A DNA stretch of 64,000 bases from the NCBI RefSeq assembly GCF_017355855.1, contig NZ_JAFEWD010000013.1, positions 62,001 to 126,000 of the forward strand. The letters are read 5' to 3'. Position 1 is the stretch's first letter; each line of letters starts with the position of its first letter. This DNA comes from Pedobacter sp. SYSU D00535 (lineage in GTDB: Bacteria > Bacteroidota > Bacteroidia > Sphingobacteriales > Sphingobacteriaceae). Of this stretch, positions 53,630 through 62,740 are shown piece by piece. The notes under the pieces are model-generated. The model had not been told where the DNA came from and searched no databases. It worked only from the letters and a program-made list of their open reading frames with translations. Made by a program: the position numbers and the translations under genes.

Positions 53630-54310
53630 ATGGATACAACTTATCGCCTTTCTGCAGAATTGATTGAAAAAATCGACCGGTTCGCACCGGAAGCAGAACG
53701 GATGCCCGGGGTGGTAATTATTCACAAGGTAGGCGATTTTCCGGTGGTATATATGTCTTCTAATGGTTTAAAAATGCTCGGTGTGACCCTGAATGAGCTA
53801 CAGGAAATGGGTACTGAGTATTACAGCCGCTTTTTCAATATTGAGGATATGAGTGACTTCATTCCAAAGATGAACCACATGCTTCAAAGCAGGGATCCGG
53901 AGGCTACGTTTACCTTTTTCCAGCAGGTGAAGTTCCATGATCGCAAAGAATGGGTCTGGCATGTTGCGAGTACCCGCATCTTTACTTTCGATTCGCAGGG
54001 AAATCCGGAACTAACGGTAACTGTTGCAGTGCCTATCGATCAGATGAAACACATCGCTGCCAAAGCGGAACGGCTGCTCAGGGAAAACTTGTTTCTGAAA
54101 GAGAATTACCAGCGATTTTCTACACTCGGTGAACGCGAGAAAGAGGTGCTGGCCCTTGTGGCTCAGGGTAAAAGTTCAAAAGAAATCGCCTGCGATCTTC
54201 ATATTTCCACGGAAACCATCAACACCCACCGCCGGAATATCAAACGCAAATTGAATATCACCACCAATTTTGATTTTACTGAATATGCCCGGGCGTTTGA
54301 CTTGATTTGA
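53630..54310 (+). CDS. PAS-LuxR transcriptional regulator
   Basis: The 226 residues start at ATG 53630; a TTG two codons earlier (53624) is less likely. The N-terminal PAS-like domain (about 25-140) contains VVYMSSNGLKMLGVTLNELQ, EYYSRFFNIEDM and KEWVWHVASTRIFTFDSQGN. The C-terminal LuxR helix-turn-helix (about 165-220) reads LGEREKEVLALVAQGKSSKE, IACDLHISTETINTHRRNIK. The combination is common in Bacteroidota. No kinase is adjacent, so PAS may sense a small ligand directly. It is divergent from the permease, which could be its target. Confidence 0.92.
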   Translation: MDTTYRLSAELIEKIDRFAPEAERMPGVVIIHKVGDFPVVYMSSNGLKMLGVTLNELQEMGTEYYSRFFNIEDMSDFIPKMNHMLQSRDPEATFTFFQQVKFHDRKEWVWHVASTRIFTFDSQGNPELTVTVAVPIDQMKHIAAKAERLLRENLFLKENYQRFSTLGEREKEVLALVAQGKSSKEIACDLHISTETINTHRRNIKRKLNITTNFDFTEYARAFDLI

Positions 54311-54362
54311 GGATGGAAGCGGGAAGGTCCGGACCCGCCCCCGCTCTATTTGGCTCGATGTG

Positions 54363-54800
54363 TCATTTTACCACTCCGTCAACCCAGTCTCCTATCAGCT
54401 TGAGGGCTGAAGGAGCGAACGTTTCTTCGATTCTCGCCTACTCCTCGAAATTTCCGGTAACGCTGGTTTGGAACAAGTGATTCAAACCCTCGAGCTCTTT
54501 CACTGTCACCTGCGTATTTCCCCCCTTTCTGATTGCTTGTTCTATTGCCCTCAGGTTTTCTTTGCTACGAACTTGTACGTCATTACTTCCATTTAAGGCC
54601 AGCACCGGGCACTTTACTTTTTCCAGATAGGGTTGAGGATTGAAGCTGATAAAATACCGGAACCAAGGCTGCGCCAGCACTGTTGCTACTGGTTTTAAAT
54701 CCATGCCTGCTGAAGCCCGATTCTGCTTAGCAACGGCTGCCAGCGCCTTGTCTCCATACTCCACCGAAGCTCGCTTTGTCCTCCGGCAGCTTTGCCTCAT
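54363..54800 (-). pseudogene. Broken alpha/beta hydrolase, C-terminal part with in-frame stop
   Basis: A minus-strand frame from about 54800 reads as the cap and C-terminal half of an alpha/beta hydrolase: YLEKVKCPVLALNGSNDVQV (acid strand with Asp) and VKELEGLNHLFQTSVTGNFE (catalytic His). A TAG at 54438-54440 interrupts it. The same frame then continues ARIEETFAPSALKLIGDWVD and stops at 54363, which is the natural end of this family. The serine nucleophile half is missing altogether. A single base change (TAC or TAT to TAG) explains the stop. Non-functional. Confidence 0.8.
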
Positions 54801-54889
54801 CGCTGCTTCTGGGCAATGGTAGCAGGAGAGATGATTGCATCGACATCCCTGCGATGTGTAGCTGGAAAAAGTGCTAGTTTTGCTTTATT

Positions 54890-55450
54890 ATGATCATTAG
54901 GAAAGCAAGCTGCCACGATGCTGCTCCTATTGCTGCATGTCTCCTGCTGGCCATGGAGGAGATCATTTACAAATTGACCGGCCTCAACGACCGGCGGCAA
55001 GCAGAGAGATTTTTATACCACTTTGCGATGAAGGAAGGCAACCAGTATTCTTTCGAGAACTGCTGGGTTGCGGAACGAGGAACAGAAGTAGTAGCTGCGG
55101 TGAACGTGTATGACGGGGCCCTCCTGCGTTCACTACGGCAGCCCATTCTTGACTATCTGAAAAGTGAGTTTAACAGGGATGCACAGCCTGAGGATGAAAC
55201 AGCAGCCGGCGAGTTTTACATTGATTCGCTGGGCGTAAAACAGGGGTATCAGGGAAAAGGCATTGGAACGGAGATGCTGAAGTTTCTGACGGATGAGTTT
55301 GTGACAAGACGACATCAAACGCTCGGCTTATTGGTAGACCCGGGAAACCAATCGGCTAGGAGCTTATACCAGAAGCTTGGCTTCCGGCTTCGGGATCACC
55401 TGACGTTTATGGGGAAAGAAATGGAGCACCTTCAGTTAGAGCCGTTTTAA
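54890..55450 (+). CDS. GNAT-family N-acetyltransferase
   Basis: This 186-residue enzyme transfers an acetyl group from acetyl-CoA to an amine. The opening is IIRKASCHDAAPIAACLLLA. The acetyl-CoA site is GVKQGYQGKGIGTEML (Q-x-x-G-x-G), preceded by the strand EFYIDSLGV, and the C-terminal NQSARSLYQKLGFRLRDHLT is typical of the fold. An insert of about 55 residues before the core (LTGLNDRRQAERFLYHFAMK) is longer than in minimal GNATs. Substrate unknown. It is transcribed away from the broken hydrolase. Confidence 0.92.
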   Translation: MIIRKASCHDAAPIAACLLLAMEEIIYKLTGLNDRRQAERFLYHFAMKEGNQYSFENCWVAERGTEVVAAVNVYDGALLRSLRQPILDYLKSEFNRDAQPEDETAAGEFYIDSLGVKQGYQGKGIGTEMLKFLTDEFVTRRHQTLGLLVDPGNQSARSLYQKLGFRLRDHLTFMGKEMEHLQLEPF

Positions 55451-55826
55451 TTAGCCGCTCATACACTGTAAAAAAAGGAGAAGTGTTTTCTATTGCTCTG
55501 GATAGAAAGATCAACAGCGGTGACCGATTGTACACACTGGTGGATGCATAAGCTGCGAATCGTACAATTCGGCAAAAGTGCAGAGGTTGTTTCGTTGTGT
55601 TGAGGCTGATTTTTGCGACAGCGCATCTTGCGTAAAGATGGGAAAGCTACGCTGGTAGGGGAAAAACTAAAAAGGAATGTTTACTCTGCTCTTGTTTTTC
55701 CGACGAGTATGAGAGTAATCTAACTGCTGCCCGGAATTGTCCTGTTAATTGTTCAGGATGAAGCTGAGAGGCGGCGGTTGAATTTTGCTCCAGTAACTCT
55801 TGACTGATTGCAGAGCAACATGCTTT
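55451..55826. other. Intergenic stretch, no supported gene
   Basis: Short open stretches (about 32 codons from 55460, about 36 codons around 55620-55730) show no recognised motif and lack good starts. They could be decayed sequence. No strong hairpin. Confidence 0.4.
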
Positions 55827-56579
55827 TCAGGGAGCTTTTTCAGTAAGGTACTTCCAATAGCGGCGGGGCACATGTCTCAAATGCAGTTTCATGTTCTTTC
55901 GTTCCTTGATGTTTACATGCTCAAAATAATCTTTCCAAAGCGTTTGATAAGCGGCTTCATCTTCCGAAAAAATGGACGATGCTTCTGTTCCCGAGGAGCC
56001 GCGTTCCAATTGGATTTCTTCTACTTCTTCAAGGTCGTAGAAAATCCCGTACTTGCGGCGCAGATCGTAGATTAGCCACTTTTGGTCTGCATATCGTTTT
56101 TCAAAATGGGAACGCAGGATGGGGAGGACGTTAAAGTCGGGTTCAATAGTTGCGTAATAGATGCCGTCCGTAGTTAGCTGGAACCGCACAAATGCTTCCA
56201 TGCGATGCTTCTCCCTGTAAACCATTTTAGCTACCTGACTTACCCTTAAAACGGAGGCCTTAGTAAAAGCCTTTTCAACTCCTTCCCAGGCGAAGGCCAG
56301 ACGGATATATTCAAAAAGCGTATTCTCTATCATCGGTATTTCTGACAGGAAACAGTGGTAGAGCTGGCGCAGCGCTTGTCCAGACAGCCTTTTTTGAAGA
56401 CCACTCCAGACCCGTCTCGCCTTTGCTTCCTCGGTAATAATAGTTATCGGCGTGTCTAAAAGACTCGCCTGAAAGCGAAGTTCCGAAGAAATTTGCAGTT
56501 CGGTGAGTTTTCTTTCATAGGCCTCGAACACGCAGCTTAAAAAGCCCGGCCAGGTTCCGTCGTAAACAAGAATGGTCAT
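55827..56579 (-). CDS. TIGR03915-type DNA metabolism protein, partner of radical SAM enzyme
   Basis: This 250-residue protein is the usual partner of the radical SAM protein in the same operon. Markers: start ILVYDGTWPGFLSCVFEAYE, AFTKASVLRVSQVAKMVYRE, HRMEAFVRFQLTTDGIYYAT, and FEKRYADQKWLIYDLRRKYG near the C-terminal half, ending in a basic HLRHVPRRYWKYL. The pair is widely annotated as putative DNA modification or repair. No activity is proven. Its start overlaps the preceding stop by one base, which supports coupled translation. Confidence 0.9.
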   Translation of the reverse strand: MTILVYDGTWPGFLSCVFEAYERKLTELQISSELRFQASLLDTPITIITEEAKARRVWSGLQKRLSGQALRQLYHCFLSEIPMIENTLFEYIRLAFAWEGVEKAFTKASVLRVSQVAKMVYREKHRMEAFVRFQLTTDGIYYATIEPDFNVLPILRSHFEKRYADQKWLIYDLRRKYGIFYDLEEVEEIQLERGSSGTEASSIFSEDEAAYQTLWKDYFEHVNIKERKNMKLHLRHVPRRYWKYLTEKAP

Positions 56580-57832
56580 TAAAATAGCTGTAGTTGTGTT
56601 ACGGCGGCAGAAAAGGTTTTCTTGTCTGAGCCCGAAAGAATAAAATGTCTTATTTGTTTCGCCGATAAATCACGACGCTCAAAATAAGAACTATTGCAGG
56701 TGATGAAAAACCGGGCTCGATTCAGTGCTACTCCCAGCTTCTTGAGATGTTCCCAGTTGAGGCGTTGGAAGCGACGGGCCTCCACAATCTTTTTAGCGGA
56801 AAGCATACCTATGCCTGGTACTCTCAGGATTAAATGCAGATCGGCGCGGTTGATATCAACAGGAAACTGGTTCAAATTAGATAAAGCCCAGCCCAGTTTA
56901 GGGTCGATATCCATGTCGAGGTTGGGTTGCTGATTATGTACGAGTTCATTCACCTGAAAGCCGTAGAATCTCAGGAGCCAGTCGGCCTGATACAAACGGT
57001 TTTCCCGGAGGCGGGGCACAGAGGTTCCGAGTCCCGGCAGGCGATGGTCGTTGGAGACGGGTACATAACCTGAATAATAGACCCGTTTCAGGTTGAAATT
57101 CTTATAGAGACTGTTTGCCGTAAACATGATGTCCTTGTCCGTCTCCTGCGTGGCACCAATGATCATCTGGCTGCTTTGGCCGGCAGGTGCAAACAGCGGG
57201 GCCTTTTTAAATAACTTTTTTTCCGATTGCCGAAGGATGATTTCATTTTTCAAAAAGTTCATCGGTTGAATCATATCTTTCCGGTCCTTTTCGGGAGCCA
57301 ATAGCTTCAGGCCCTGCTCTGTTGGCACTTCAATGTTTACGCTCAGGCGATCAGCATACAGGCCAGCCTCTTTCATCAGTTCGTCGCTGGCGCCGGGGAT
57401 GGACTTTAAGTGGATATACCCGTTGAAGTTATGTTCGGTACGCAGTTTCTTAGCTACGCGCACCAGACGCTCCATTGTGTAGTCGGCGTCTTTGAAAATG
57501 CCGGAGCTTAAAAACAGTCCTTCAATGTAGTTTCTGCGGTAGAAATTGATGGTAAGATCCACCACCTCCTGCACGGTAAAGGCAGTTCGTTTAATGTCGT
57601 TGCTCTTTCTGGTGACGCAGTACGCGCAGTCGTATATGCAGAAGTTCGTGAGCAGGATTTTAAGAAGGGATACGCAACGACCATCTTCGGTATAAGTATG
57701 ACAAATCCCGTTTCCCGTATCACCCAATCCCTTGTTGGTGTTCTTTCGCGTGCTTCCGCTCGAGGAGCAGGAGACATCATATTTGGCAGCGTCCGCCAGT
57801 ATTTGCAGCTTCTCTCTTATTCGATCCCACAT
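56579..57832 (-). CDS. Radical SAM protein, putative DNA modification/repair (TIGR03916 type)
   Basis: This 417-residue radical SAM enzyme carries a CxxxCxxC cluster motif in NFCIYDCAYCVTRKSND (about 77-93) that binds a 4Fe-4S cluster. The barrel shows LFLSSGIF and YIHLKSIPGASDELMKEAGL. A C-terminal helix-hairpin-helix-like segment (about 325-350, LRVPGIGMLSAKKIVEARRF) should contact DNA. The N-terminus has the family opening KLQILADAAKYDVSCSSSGS. Related systems link it to uracil-DNA glycosylase-like proteins, and one such protein is encoded at 39699 in this window. It is the first gene of a two-gene operon. Confidence 0.93.
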   Translation of the reverse strand: MWDRIREKLQILADAAKYDVSCSSSGSTRKNTNKGLGDTGNGICHTYTEDGRCVSLLKILLTNFCIYDCAYCVTRKSNDIKRTAFTVQEVVDLTINFYRRNYIEGLFLSSGIFKDADYTMERLVRVAKKLRTEHNFNGYIHLKSIPGASDELMKEAGLYADRLSVNIEVPTEQGLKLLAPEKDRKDMIQPMNFLKNEIILRQSEKKLFKKAPLFAPAGQSSQMIIGATQETDKDIMFTANSLYKNFNLKRVYYSGYVPVSNDHRLPGLGTSVPRLRENRLYQADWLLRFYGFQVNELVHNQQPNLDMDIDPKLGWALSNLNQFPVDINRADLHLILRVPGIGMLSAKKIVEARRFQRLNWEHLKKLGVALNRARFFITCNSSYFERRDLSAKQIRHFILSGSDKKTFSAAVTQLQLF

Positions 57833-58295
57833 AATTCAAATTTACTAATTTTTTTAGTATTTCGCGCCGGCTTTTAATTTTTATTAAGCATGGCTTGAAG
57901 GTTAAGCGGACGTTGGGGAAAGGCAGGACCTAAGGAGATTCATCGAAGTGGTGACGTTCTAATGTAAACCCGATGGTAGCGAAAAGCCCGGAGCCAATAG
58001 GGTAGTGAGCTCGCCGGCGAGGACTTGCAGCGGACAGCGGGACTGCAGGTGATGAGTGTGCCGAAGCTGGTTTCCAAAAACATTTCTTTGAACTGCCAAT
58101 GGCGATGCTACTCTCCACTTTCTTCTTCTGACCCAGCACTGTCTTTCGACACAACATACTACAAGATTTGGTCAAAATCCTACAATATCGTTTCGTTCTA
58201 TCCGCCTAGTTTTGGATGAAGCGGCAGTCGCCCTGAGTCGTTTTCCCGAAAAACCAATATCGCGGAACCTGACGAGGAGTAAAACTAACTAGTTA
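57833..58295. other. Divergent intergenic region, no supported gene
   Basis: It carries the promoters of the radical SAM operon (minus) and the first pectinesterase gene (plus). A minus-strand 81-codon frame at 57930 is low-complexity and not called. Around 58155-58190 a GATTTGGTCAAAATC segment is nearly palindromic and lies about 130 bases before the pectinesterase start, a possible regulator site. Confidence 0.4.
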
Positions 58296-59573
58296 ATGAT
58301 ATTAAATCCTTTTTCTCGAATGGTCACCTTTATGAACATTGTCCGATTTTTTTGTCTGTCCCTATTTCTCATTGCTGAGGTGCAGGCTCACTCGCTCCCA
58401 GGCATATCCACTATTGATACGTTGAAGCCGGACGTGGTGGTGGCACAGGATGGCTCGGGACTTTTCAAGACTATCGGAGAGGCCCTTTTATACGTTACGA
58501 ACTCCTCCAGCCACCGGGTAATCATTTATATTAAGGACGGGATCTACACCGAGAAAGTAAGTATCCATCGGCCTAATGTTACCTTGGTGGGACAAAGCCG
58601 GAAGGGGACGCGCATTGCCTATTCCATTCCCGCCGGAAATGAGAGTATCTCCAGAGGGGTCTTGAATATCTTCGGAAATGGCGTGGTATTGGAGAATTTG
58701 ACAGTGGAAAACACGTATCCTCATCGTCGACACACCTTTGCGCTTTACGGTCGCGGCTCTTTTGTGCTGACAAAAAACTGTGATTTTATTGCAAAAGGGA
58801 ACGATACCGTGGCCCTCTGGGCAGAAGGTGGCGGGTATTACTATCACGATAACTGCCATTTTGAGGGGAATATCGACTTCTTGTGTCCCCGCGGCTGGTG
58901 CTATGTCAATAACTCAACTTTCTACGAGGTGGATACGCGGGCGGCTTTGTGGCATGACGGCGGGAAAGATCCAAACAAGAAGCTGGTTATCAAAAATTCC
59001 AAATTTGATGGAGCGCGAAAGTATGCGCTAGGCCGCTATCCCCGGGATTCCCAGTTTTATCTTATCAGCTGTCACTTTTCCGACAGTACCGAAAACATTA
59101 TCGATACGAATGCTCCTGCAGCACGGAACGAAGAATTTCAGTGGGGGCGACGGGTGTTTTTTTATGATTGCGACAGGGCCGGAGGGAATACACCCTGGTT
59201 GAAGGATAATCTCCACACCGCTGCCGGAGCTCCAAAGGCGAAAGACATCACTGCAAAATGGACATTTGATGGTGTCTGGGATCCCGAATCTACGGCCGCT
59301 CCTCAAATTAAGGACGTTAAAACGGAGGCGCCTTATCGGGTGGTTCAGGTTGTATTTTCAGAACCCGTTACCGTTCGTGGTTTACCCGTAATTATTACCC
59401 GAAAAGGAAAGACTTTAAAGTGGACGAAGACCAACGGCTCTAATGTGATCACTTTTTCTGCCCTGGACGCAGGAGACGCACCATTGAAAATAGACGTTCA
59501 GAAGGGATCGATTTTTGCTTCTTCAGCCTCCACGTCCATCCGTTATGCTAACCTTCGCTTTCCCAAAAAATAA
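58296..59573 (+). CDS. CE8 pectinesterase-fold protein, first tandem copy
   Basis: This is a secreted protein with the pectin methylesterase beta-helix. It has 425 residues. The signal peptide is best placed from the third Met (58332, MNIVRFFCLSLFLIAEVQA); 58296 is the first ATG. Family motifs are present: VVVAQDGSGLFKTIGEAL, VIIYIKDGIYTEKVSIHRPN and VTLVGQSRKGTRI. Asp170 sits in GNDTVALW where CE8 has GYQDTLY, and Asp194 in EGNIDFLC where it has GTVDFIFG. Both active-site Gln residues (QAVAL, QDT) are replaced by His and Asn, and LGRPW becomes LGRYPRD. So the fold and acids are kept but the oxyanion hole is altered. A C-terminal Ig-like part follows (about 335-425). Confidence 0.85.
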   Translation: MILNPFSRMVTFMNIVRFFCLSLFLIAEVQAHSLPGISTIDTLKPDVVVAQDGSGLFKTIGEALLYVTNSSSHRVIIYIKDGIYTEKVSIHRPNVTLVGQSRKGTRIAYSIPAGNESISRGVLNIFGNGVVLENLTVENTYPHRRHTFALYGRGSFVLTKNCDFIAKGNDTVALWAEGGGYYYHDNCHFEGNIDFLCPRGWCYVNNSTFYEVDTRAALWHDGGKDPNKKLVIKNSKFDGARKYALGRYPRDSQFYLISCHFSDSTENIIDTNAPAARNEEFQWGRRVFFYDCDRAGGNTPWLKDNLHTAAGAPKAKDITAKWTFDGVWDPESTAAPQIKDVKTEAPYRVVQVVFSEPVTVRGLPVIITRKGKTLKWTKTNGSNVITFSALDAGDAPLKIDVQKGSIFASSASTSIRYANLRFPKK

Positions 59574-59584
59574 GGTTCAAAATT

Positions 59585-60871
59585 ATGTCAGCCATCATCT
59601 CATCAAAATTCGAAAAACCGGCAGTGAAATTCCTTGCTTCGGCTTTTACGCTGTTGTTTTTACTTGTATTTCCGTTTTTTTCTTCTGGGCATTCCGGCTC
59701 CCGAGAGAAAGGACTAGTGGCGCAGGAAGAACTTAGTCCGGATATCGTTGTGGCCCGTGATGGTTCCGGAAATTTTACCACTGTAGGTGATGCACTCGCT
59801 TCGCTGAACACGGCATCTACTCAGCGGATCGTAATTTTTATCAAGGAGGGAATTTACCACGAGCGGGTGGTGATCAACCGGCCCAACGTAACGCTGGTAG
59901 GGGAGAGCCGAAAAGGTACCAGGATACAGTTTCATCTGGCTTCAGGAAGCCCTTACCGGGGAGTGCTGAATATCATGTCAGACGGCGTGGTGCTCAAAAA
60001 TCTGACCGTCGCTAATGTCTTCCCGACAAGGCGACATACGTTTACCCTTTATGGTCTGGGTTCTAAAGTCGTAACGGTTGATTGTGATTTTGTCTCCAAC
60101 GGGAATGATACGGTAGCATTATGGAACGAAGCCGGCGGCATGTTCTATCACGCCAACTGTCATTTCGAGGGAAATGCCGACTTTCTTTGTCCGCATGGTT
60201 GGTGCTATATTACCAACTCCACTATTTTCGAAGTAGGGCCTCATGCACCGCTGTGGCACGACGGGAGTAAAAATCCGAACCAGAAGTTTGTCATCACGAA
60301 TTCTAAAATCACAGGAGCCACAGCCTATCCTTTAGGCAAGTATCCAAGGGACCACCAGTTCTATCTTATTAACGCTGTTTTTTCGGCGAATACGAAAGAC
60401 ATAAGAGATGACAATGCTTCGGAAACTCCCTCGGACCGGTTTAAGTACGGACGCCGGGTGTTCTTTCATAACAGTCACAAGCTGGGAGGCGATTCAGCAT
60501 GGCACGCCAATAATCTTCACACTGCCCCTGCAGCACCAAGGCCAGAGGACATTACTGCAAAATGGACCTTTGATGGGATGTGGGATCCTGAACGAACGGA
60601 TCAGCCGAAGGTTACTAAGGTGGAGATCGGGAAAACCTACCGTACCGTTGATGTTACCTTTTCTGAGCCCTTAACTGTTCGCGGCAACCCCGTGCTTAGA
60701 ACGAAGGCCGGCAAGGAGTTGAGATGGACGGGCATTAACGGGTCTGCTGTGTTGCGTTTTGCTTTGCTCGGGAAGGGTGACTCGGTAGATCGAATTGAAC
60801 TGGTCAATGGAGCCATCTTCGCATCAGAGCCAACAGTGAAAACCCGCCACGCGGATTTAAAATTAAAGTAA
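59585..60871 (+). CDS. CE8 pectinesterase-fold protein, second tandem copy
   Basis: This is a close paralogue of the gene 11 bases upstream. It has 428 residues with its own signal peptide (LASAFTLLFLLVFPFF). Motifs are in the same order: VVARDGSGNFTTVGDALASL, VIFIKEGIYHERVVINRPNV, TLVGESRKGTRIQF, Asp175 in GNDTVALW, and Asp199 in EGNADFLCPHGWCYI. The same Gln losses and LGKYPRD replacement occur in both, so the altered active site predates the duplication. The C-terminal Ig-like part reads VTFSEPLTVRGNPVLRTKAG. The short spacing indicates one transcript. It may act on a different ester of pectin or a related polymer. Confidence 0.85.
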   Translation: MSAIISSKFEKPAVKFLASAFTLLFLLVFPFFSSGHSGSREKGLVAQEELSPDIVVARDGSGNFTTVGDALASLNTASTQRIVIFIKEGIYHERVVINRPNVTLVGESRKGTRIQFHLASGSPYRGVLNIMSDGVVLKNLTVANVFPTRRHTFTLYGLGSKVVTVDCDFVSNGNDTVALWNEAGGMFYHANCHFEGNADFLCPHGWCYITNSTIFEVGPHAPLWHDGSKNPNQKFVITNSKITGATAYPLGKYPRDHQFYLINAVFSANTKDIRDDNASETPSDRFKYGRRVFFHNSHKLGGDSAWHANNLHTAPAAPRPEDITAKWTFDGMWDPERTDQPKVTKVEIGKTYRTVDVTFSEPLTVRGNPVLRTKAGKELRWTGINGSAVLRFALLGKGDSVDRIELVNGAIFASEPTVKTRHADLKLK

Positions 60872-60895
60872 TCAGCGGGGGGATGGTCTTCCCCC

Positions 60896-61960
60896 CTAAT
60901 CCTTTCTGGCCTTTCTCCGTTCCTTGTTTTCCCGCTTTATCCTCTCCCGAACACCATGTTCTACTTCCGTACCTGCTTTCATGGGTTCGTGAAGTGACCC
61001 ACTCGTTGGCGGCGCCGGAGGAGCCGTTTTGATTTGGTAGCGATGCATGATATTGGCCGAAATCCGCTCGGTTAGATGAGGGAAAATATGATGGGAGATC
61101 CAGGCGGCTCTGGCTTTCCAGCCCACCGGCAACTCTTTCCTCGGACGGATTGAAACCCTCATCACCGCGTTTACTACCTTGTGTGCCGGATCCATTGCAG
61201 CCATCCGTGGGGTTCCTCCGCTGTAGTTGGCAGCGTGGGGCCAGAACGGAGTGTCCACGGCCCAGGGTTCCACCGTAACCACTTTTATCTTCTTGTGACC
61301 ATTCAGCCGCAGCTCCTGATTGATCGCCTGCCCTAAATGCCTTACGCCGGCTTTGCTTGCTGCATAGGATGCATGGTAGGCCAGCGGATTTTCACTTTCA
61401 ATAGATCCCATGTTGATCAGGGTTCCATAGCCCTGCGCCCGGAACTGTTTCACTGCCGCCATCGAGCCGTAGATAAATCCTTTTAAATTGATGTCTATAA
61501 GCCGCGAATGGTCTTCTAAGGGAATGTCCCAGAATCTTCCGATTGCTCCAACTCCGGCCATGTTCACCCACACGTCTATTTTGCCATATTGCTTAAGCAA
61601 TTGATCCATTAAAGCTTGTACATCTTCCGGTTTGCTGATGTCTGTTGTCACCACTAAAGCGGTTCCTCCCGTCGACCTGATGTTTTTTGCTATTTCTTCC
61701 AGTAAGTCCGTCCTCCTGGCTGCCAGCACTACATTGGCTTTGTATCTGCCAAGTTCTTCGGCAACTCCCCGTCCGAAGCCACTTGAAGCGCCTACAATCA
61801 CAAACGTTTTTCCCTGCATCTTTTTTTGTCCCGATGGTCCGAGACGAGAAGTTGAACAGGCGGTGGCGAATATTAGGATGAAGATCAGGATTGCTGATGT
61901 TGAAATGGCGACTCTAAAGTTTCTCTGCGTTATGGTTTTTTTGACAGTGTGTAGGTTCAT
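60896..61960 (-). CDS. Membrane-anchored short-chain dehydrogenase/reductase
   Basis: The 354 residues have an N-terminal hydrophobic segment (about 17-34, VAISTSAILIFILIFATACS) that anchors the protein or marks it for export. An SDR domain follows: FVIVGASSGFGRGVAEELG (dinucleotide motif), VTTDISKPEDVQALMDQL, MGSIESENPLAYHASYAASK (Ser, Tyr and Lys catalytic residues). The C-terminal third (about 245-330) has a basic extension with RPRKELPVGWKARAAWISHH, and the very end is Arg/Lys rich. It is a single gene converging with the pectinesterase pair. Substrate unknown. Confidence 0.9.
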   Translation of the reverse strand: MNLHTVKKTITQRNFRVAISTSAILIFILIFATACSTSRLGPSGQKKMQGKTFVIVGASSGFGRGVAEELGRYKANVVLAARRTDLLEEIAKNIRSTGGTALVVTTDISKPEDVQALMDQLLKQYGKIDVWVNMAGVGAIGRFWDIPLEDHSRLIDINLKGFIYGSMAAVKQFRAQGYGTLINMGSIESENPLAYHASYAASKAGVRHLGQAINQELRLNGHKKIKVVTVEPWAVDTPFWPHAANYSGGTPRMAAMDPAHKVVNAVMRVSIRPRKELPVGWKARAAWISHHIFPHLTERISANIMHRYQIKTAPPAPPTSGSLHEPMKAGTEVEHGVRERIKRENKERRKARKD

Positions 61961-62146
61961 AATGAGCGAGTTACAGGTAGTTGTTCTGGATGTTTTACAG
62001 TAACTGACTGGTTGGGGATTGGTTTTTAGAAGTTTAAATTCGCGTAGTTCTATCGCTCCGATTCAGTGAGAAGTCACCTTTCTGCATTGCCTGCTCCTCC
62101 TGAATTTGTCAGATCAATAAATTTTATCATTTTTACATGCACTTGC

Positions 62147-62647
62147 ATGAGCCCTCTCCACACCTTTACAGCACTTGATTTTGAAACTGCCCAGGGCAAA
62201 CGTCACAGCATATGCCAGATCGGGATGGTACTTGTTGAGAACCACCGGATTGTGGATCGCTTTTCTGTCCTGGTGAAACCTCCTGATAATTTCTACTCTT
62301 ACCATAACACCCTGGTGCATGGTATAAGTGCAGAAACCACCCGAAATTCGCCTAATTTCGCGCAAGTCTGGCCCCATATACGGGGCTATATCGCCGATCA
62401 GAATCTGGTTGCTCACAATAGTGCATTTGATGTTAGCTGCCTGCAGCAGACGCTGGCCTATTATCGATTGACAGTGCCAGAGTTTCGCGCTCATTGTACC
62501 TATAAGATTTACGGGCAGAAGTTAGACCGGCTTTGCGCCGATCACGGTATAAAGCTGCAACATCACGATGCCCTTTCTGATGCAACGGCTTGCGCCCGGC
62601 TGTTTATCCTGCACCAGCAGAAAATACAATCTTTGCACCAGGTGTAG
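62147..62647 (+). CDS. DEDDh-family 3'-5' exonuclease
   Basis: This 166-residue exonuclease is of the DnaQ/epsilon-like type. I start at ATG 62147 (MSPLHTFTALDFETAQG) because the fold begins there; an in-frame ATG at 62066 would add 27 residues with no domain. The four catalytic acids and His are visible: Asp11 and Glu13 in ALDFETA, an Asp in AHNSAFDVSCL, and His plus Asp in LQHHDALSDATACARL. Stand-alone members trim DNA or RNA ends, and the partner is unknown. A typical Bacteroidota repair or proofreading role is inferred. Confidence 0.92.
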   Translation: MSPLHTFTALDFETAQGKRHSICQIGMVLVENHRIVDRFSVLVKPPDNFYSYHNTLVHGISAETTRNSPNFAQVWPHIRGYIADQNLVAHNSAFDVSCLQQTLAYYRLTVPEFRAHCTYKIYGQKLDRLCADHGIKLQHHDALSDATACARLFILHQQKIQSLHQV

Positions 62648-62740
62648 TTATTGCTGAAGCCGAAACACAGGGAGCGACCTCATTCGTGAATTTCTGTTAA
62701 AAACCGCTATTTCCCCTCCTTTATTCCTAGCTTTATCATC

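Noticed and set aside
57930-58175. 81-codon minus-strand frame between the radical SAM and CE8 genes
   Set aside because: Low complexity, no motif, and it sits where both promoters must be.
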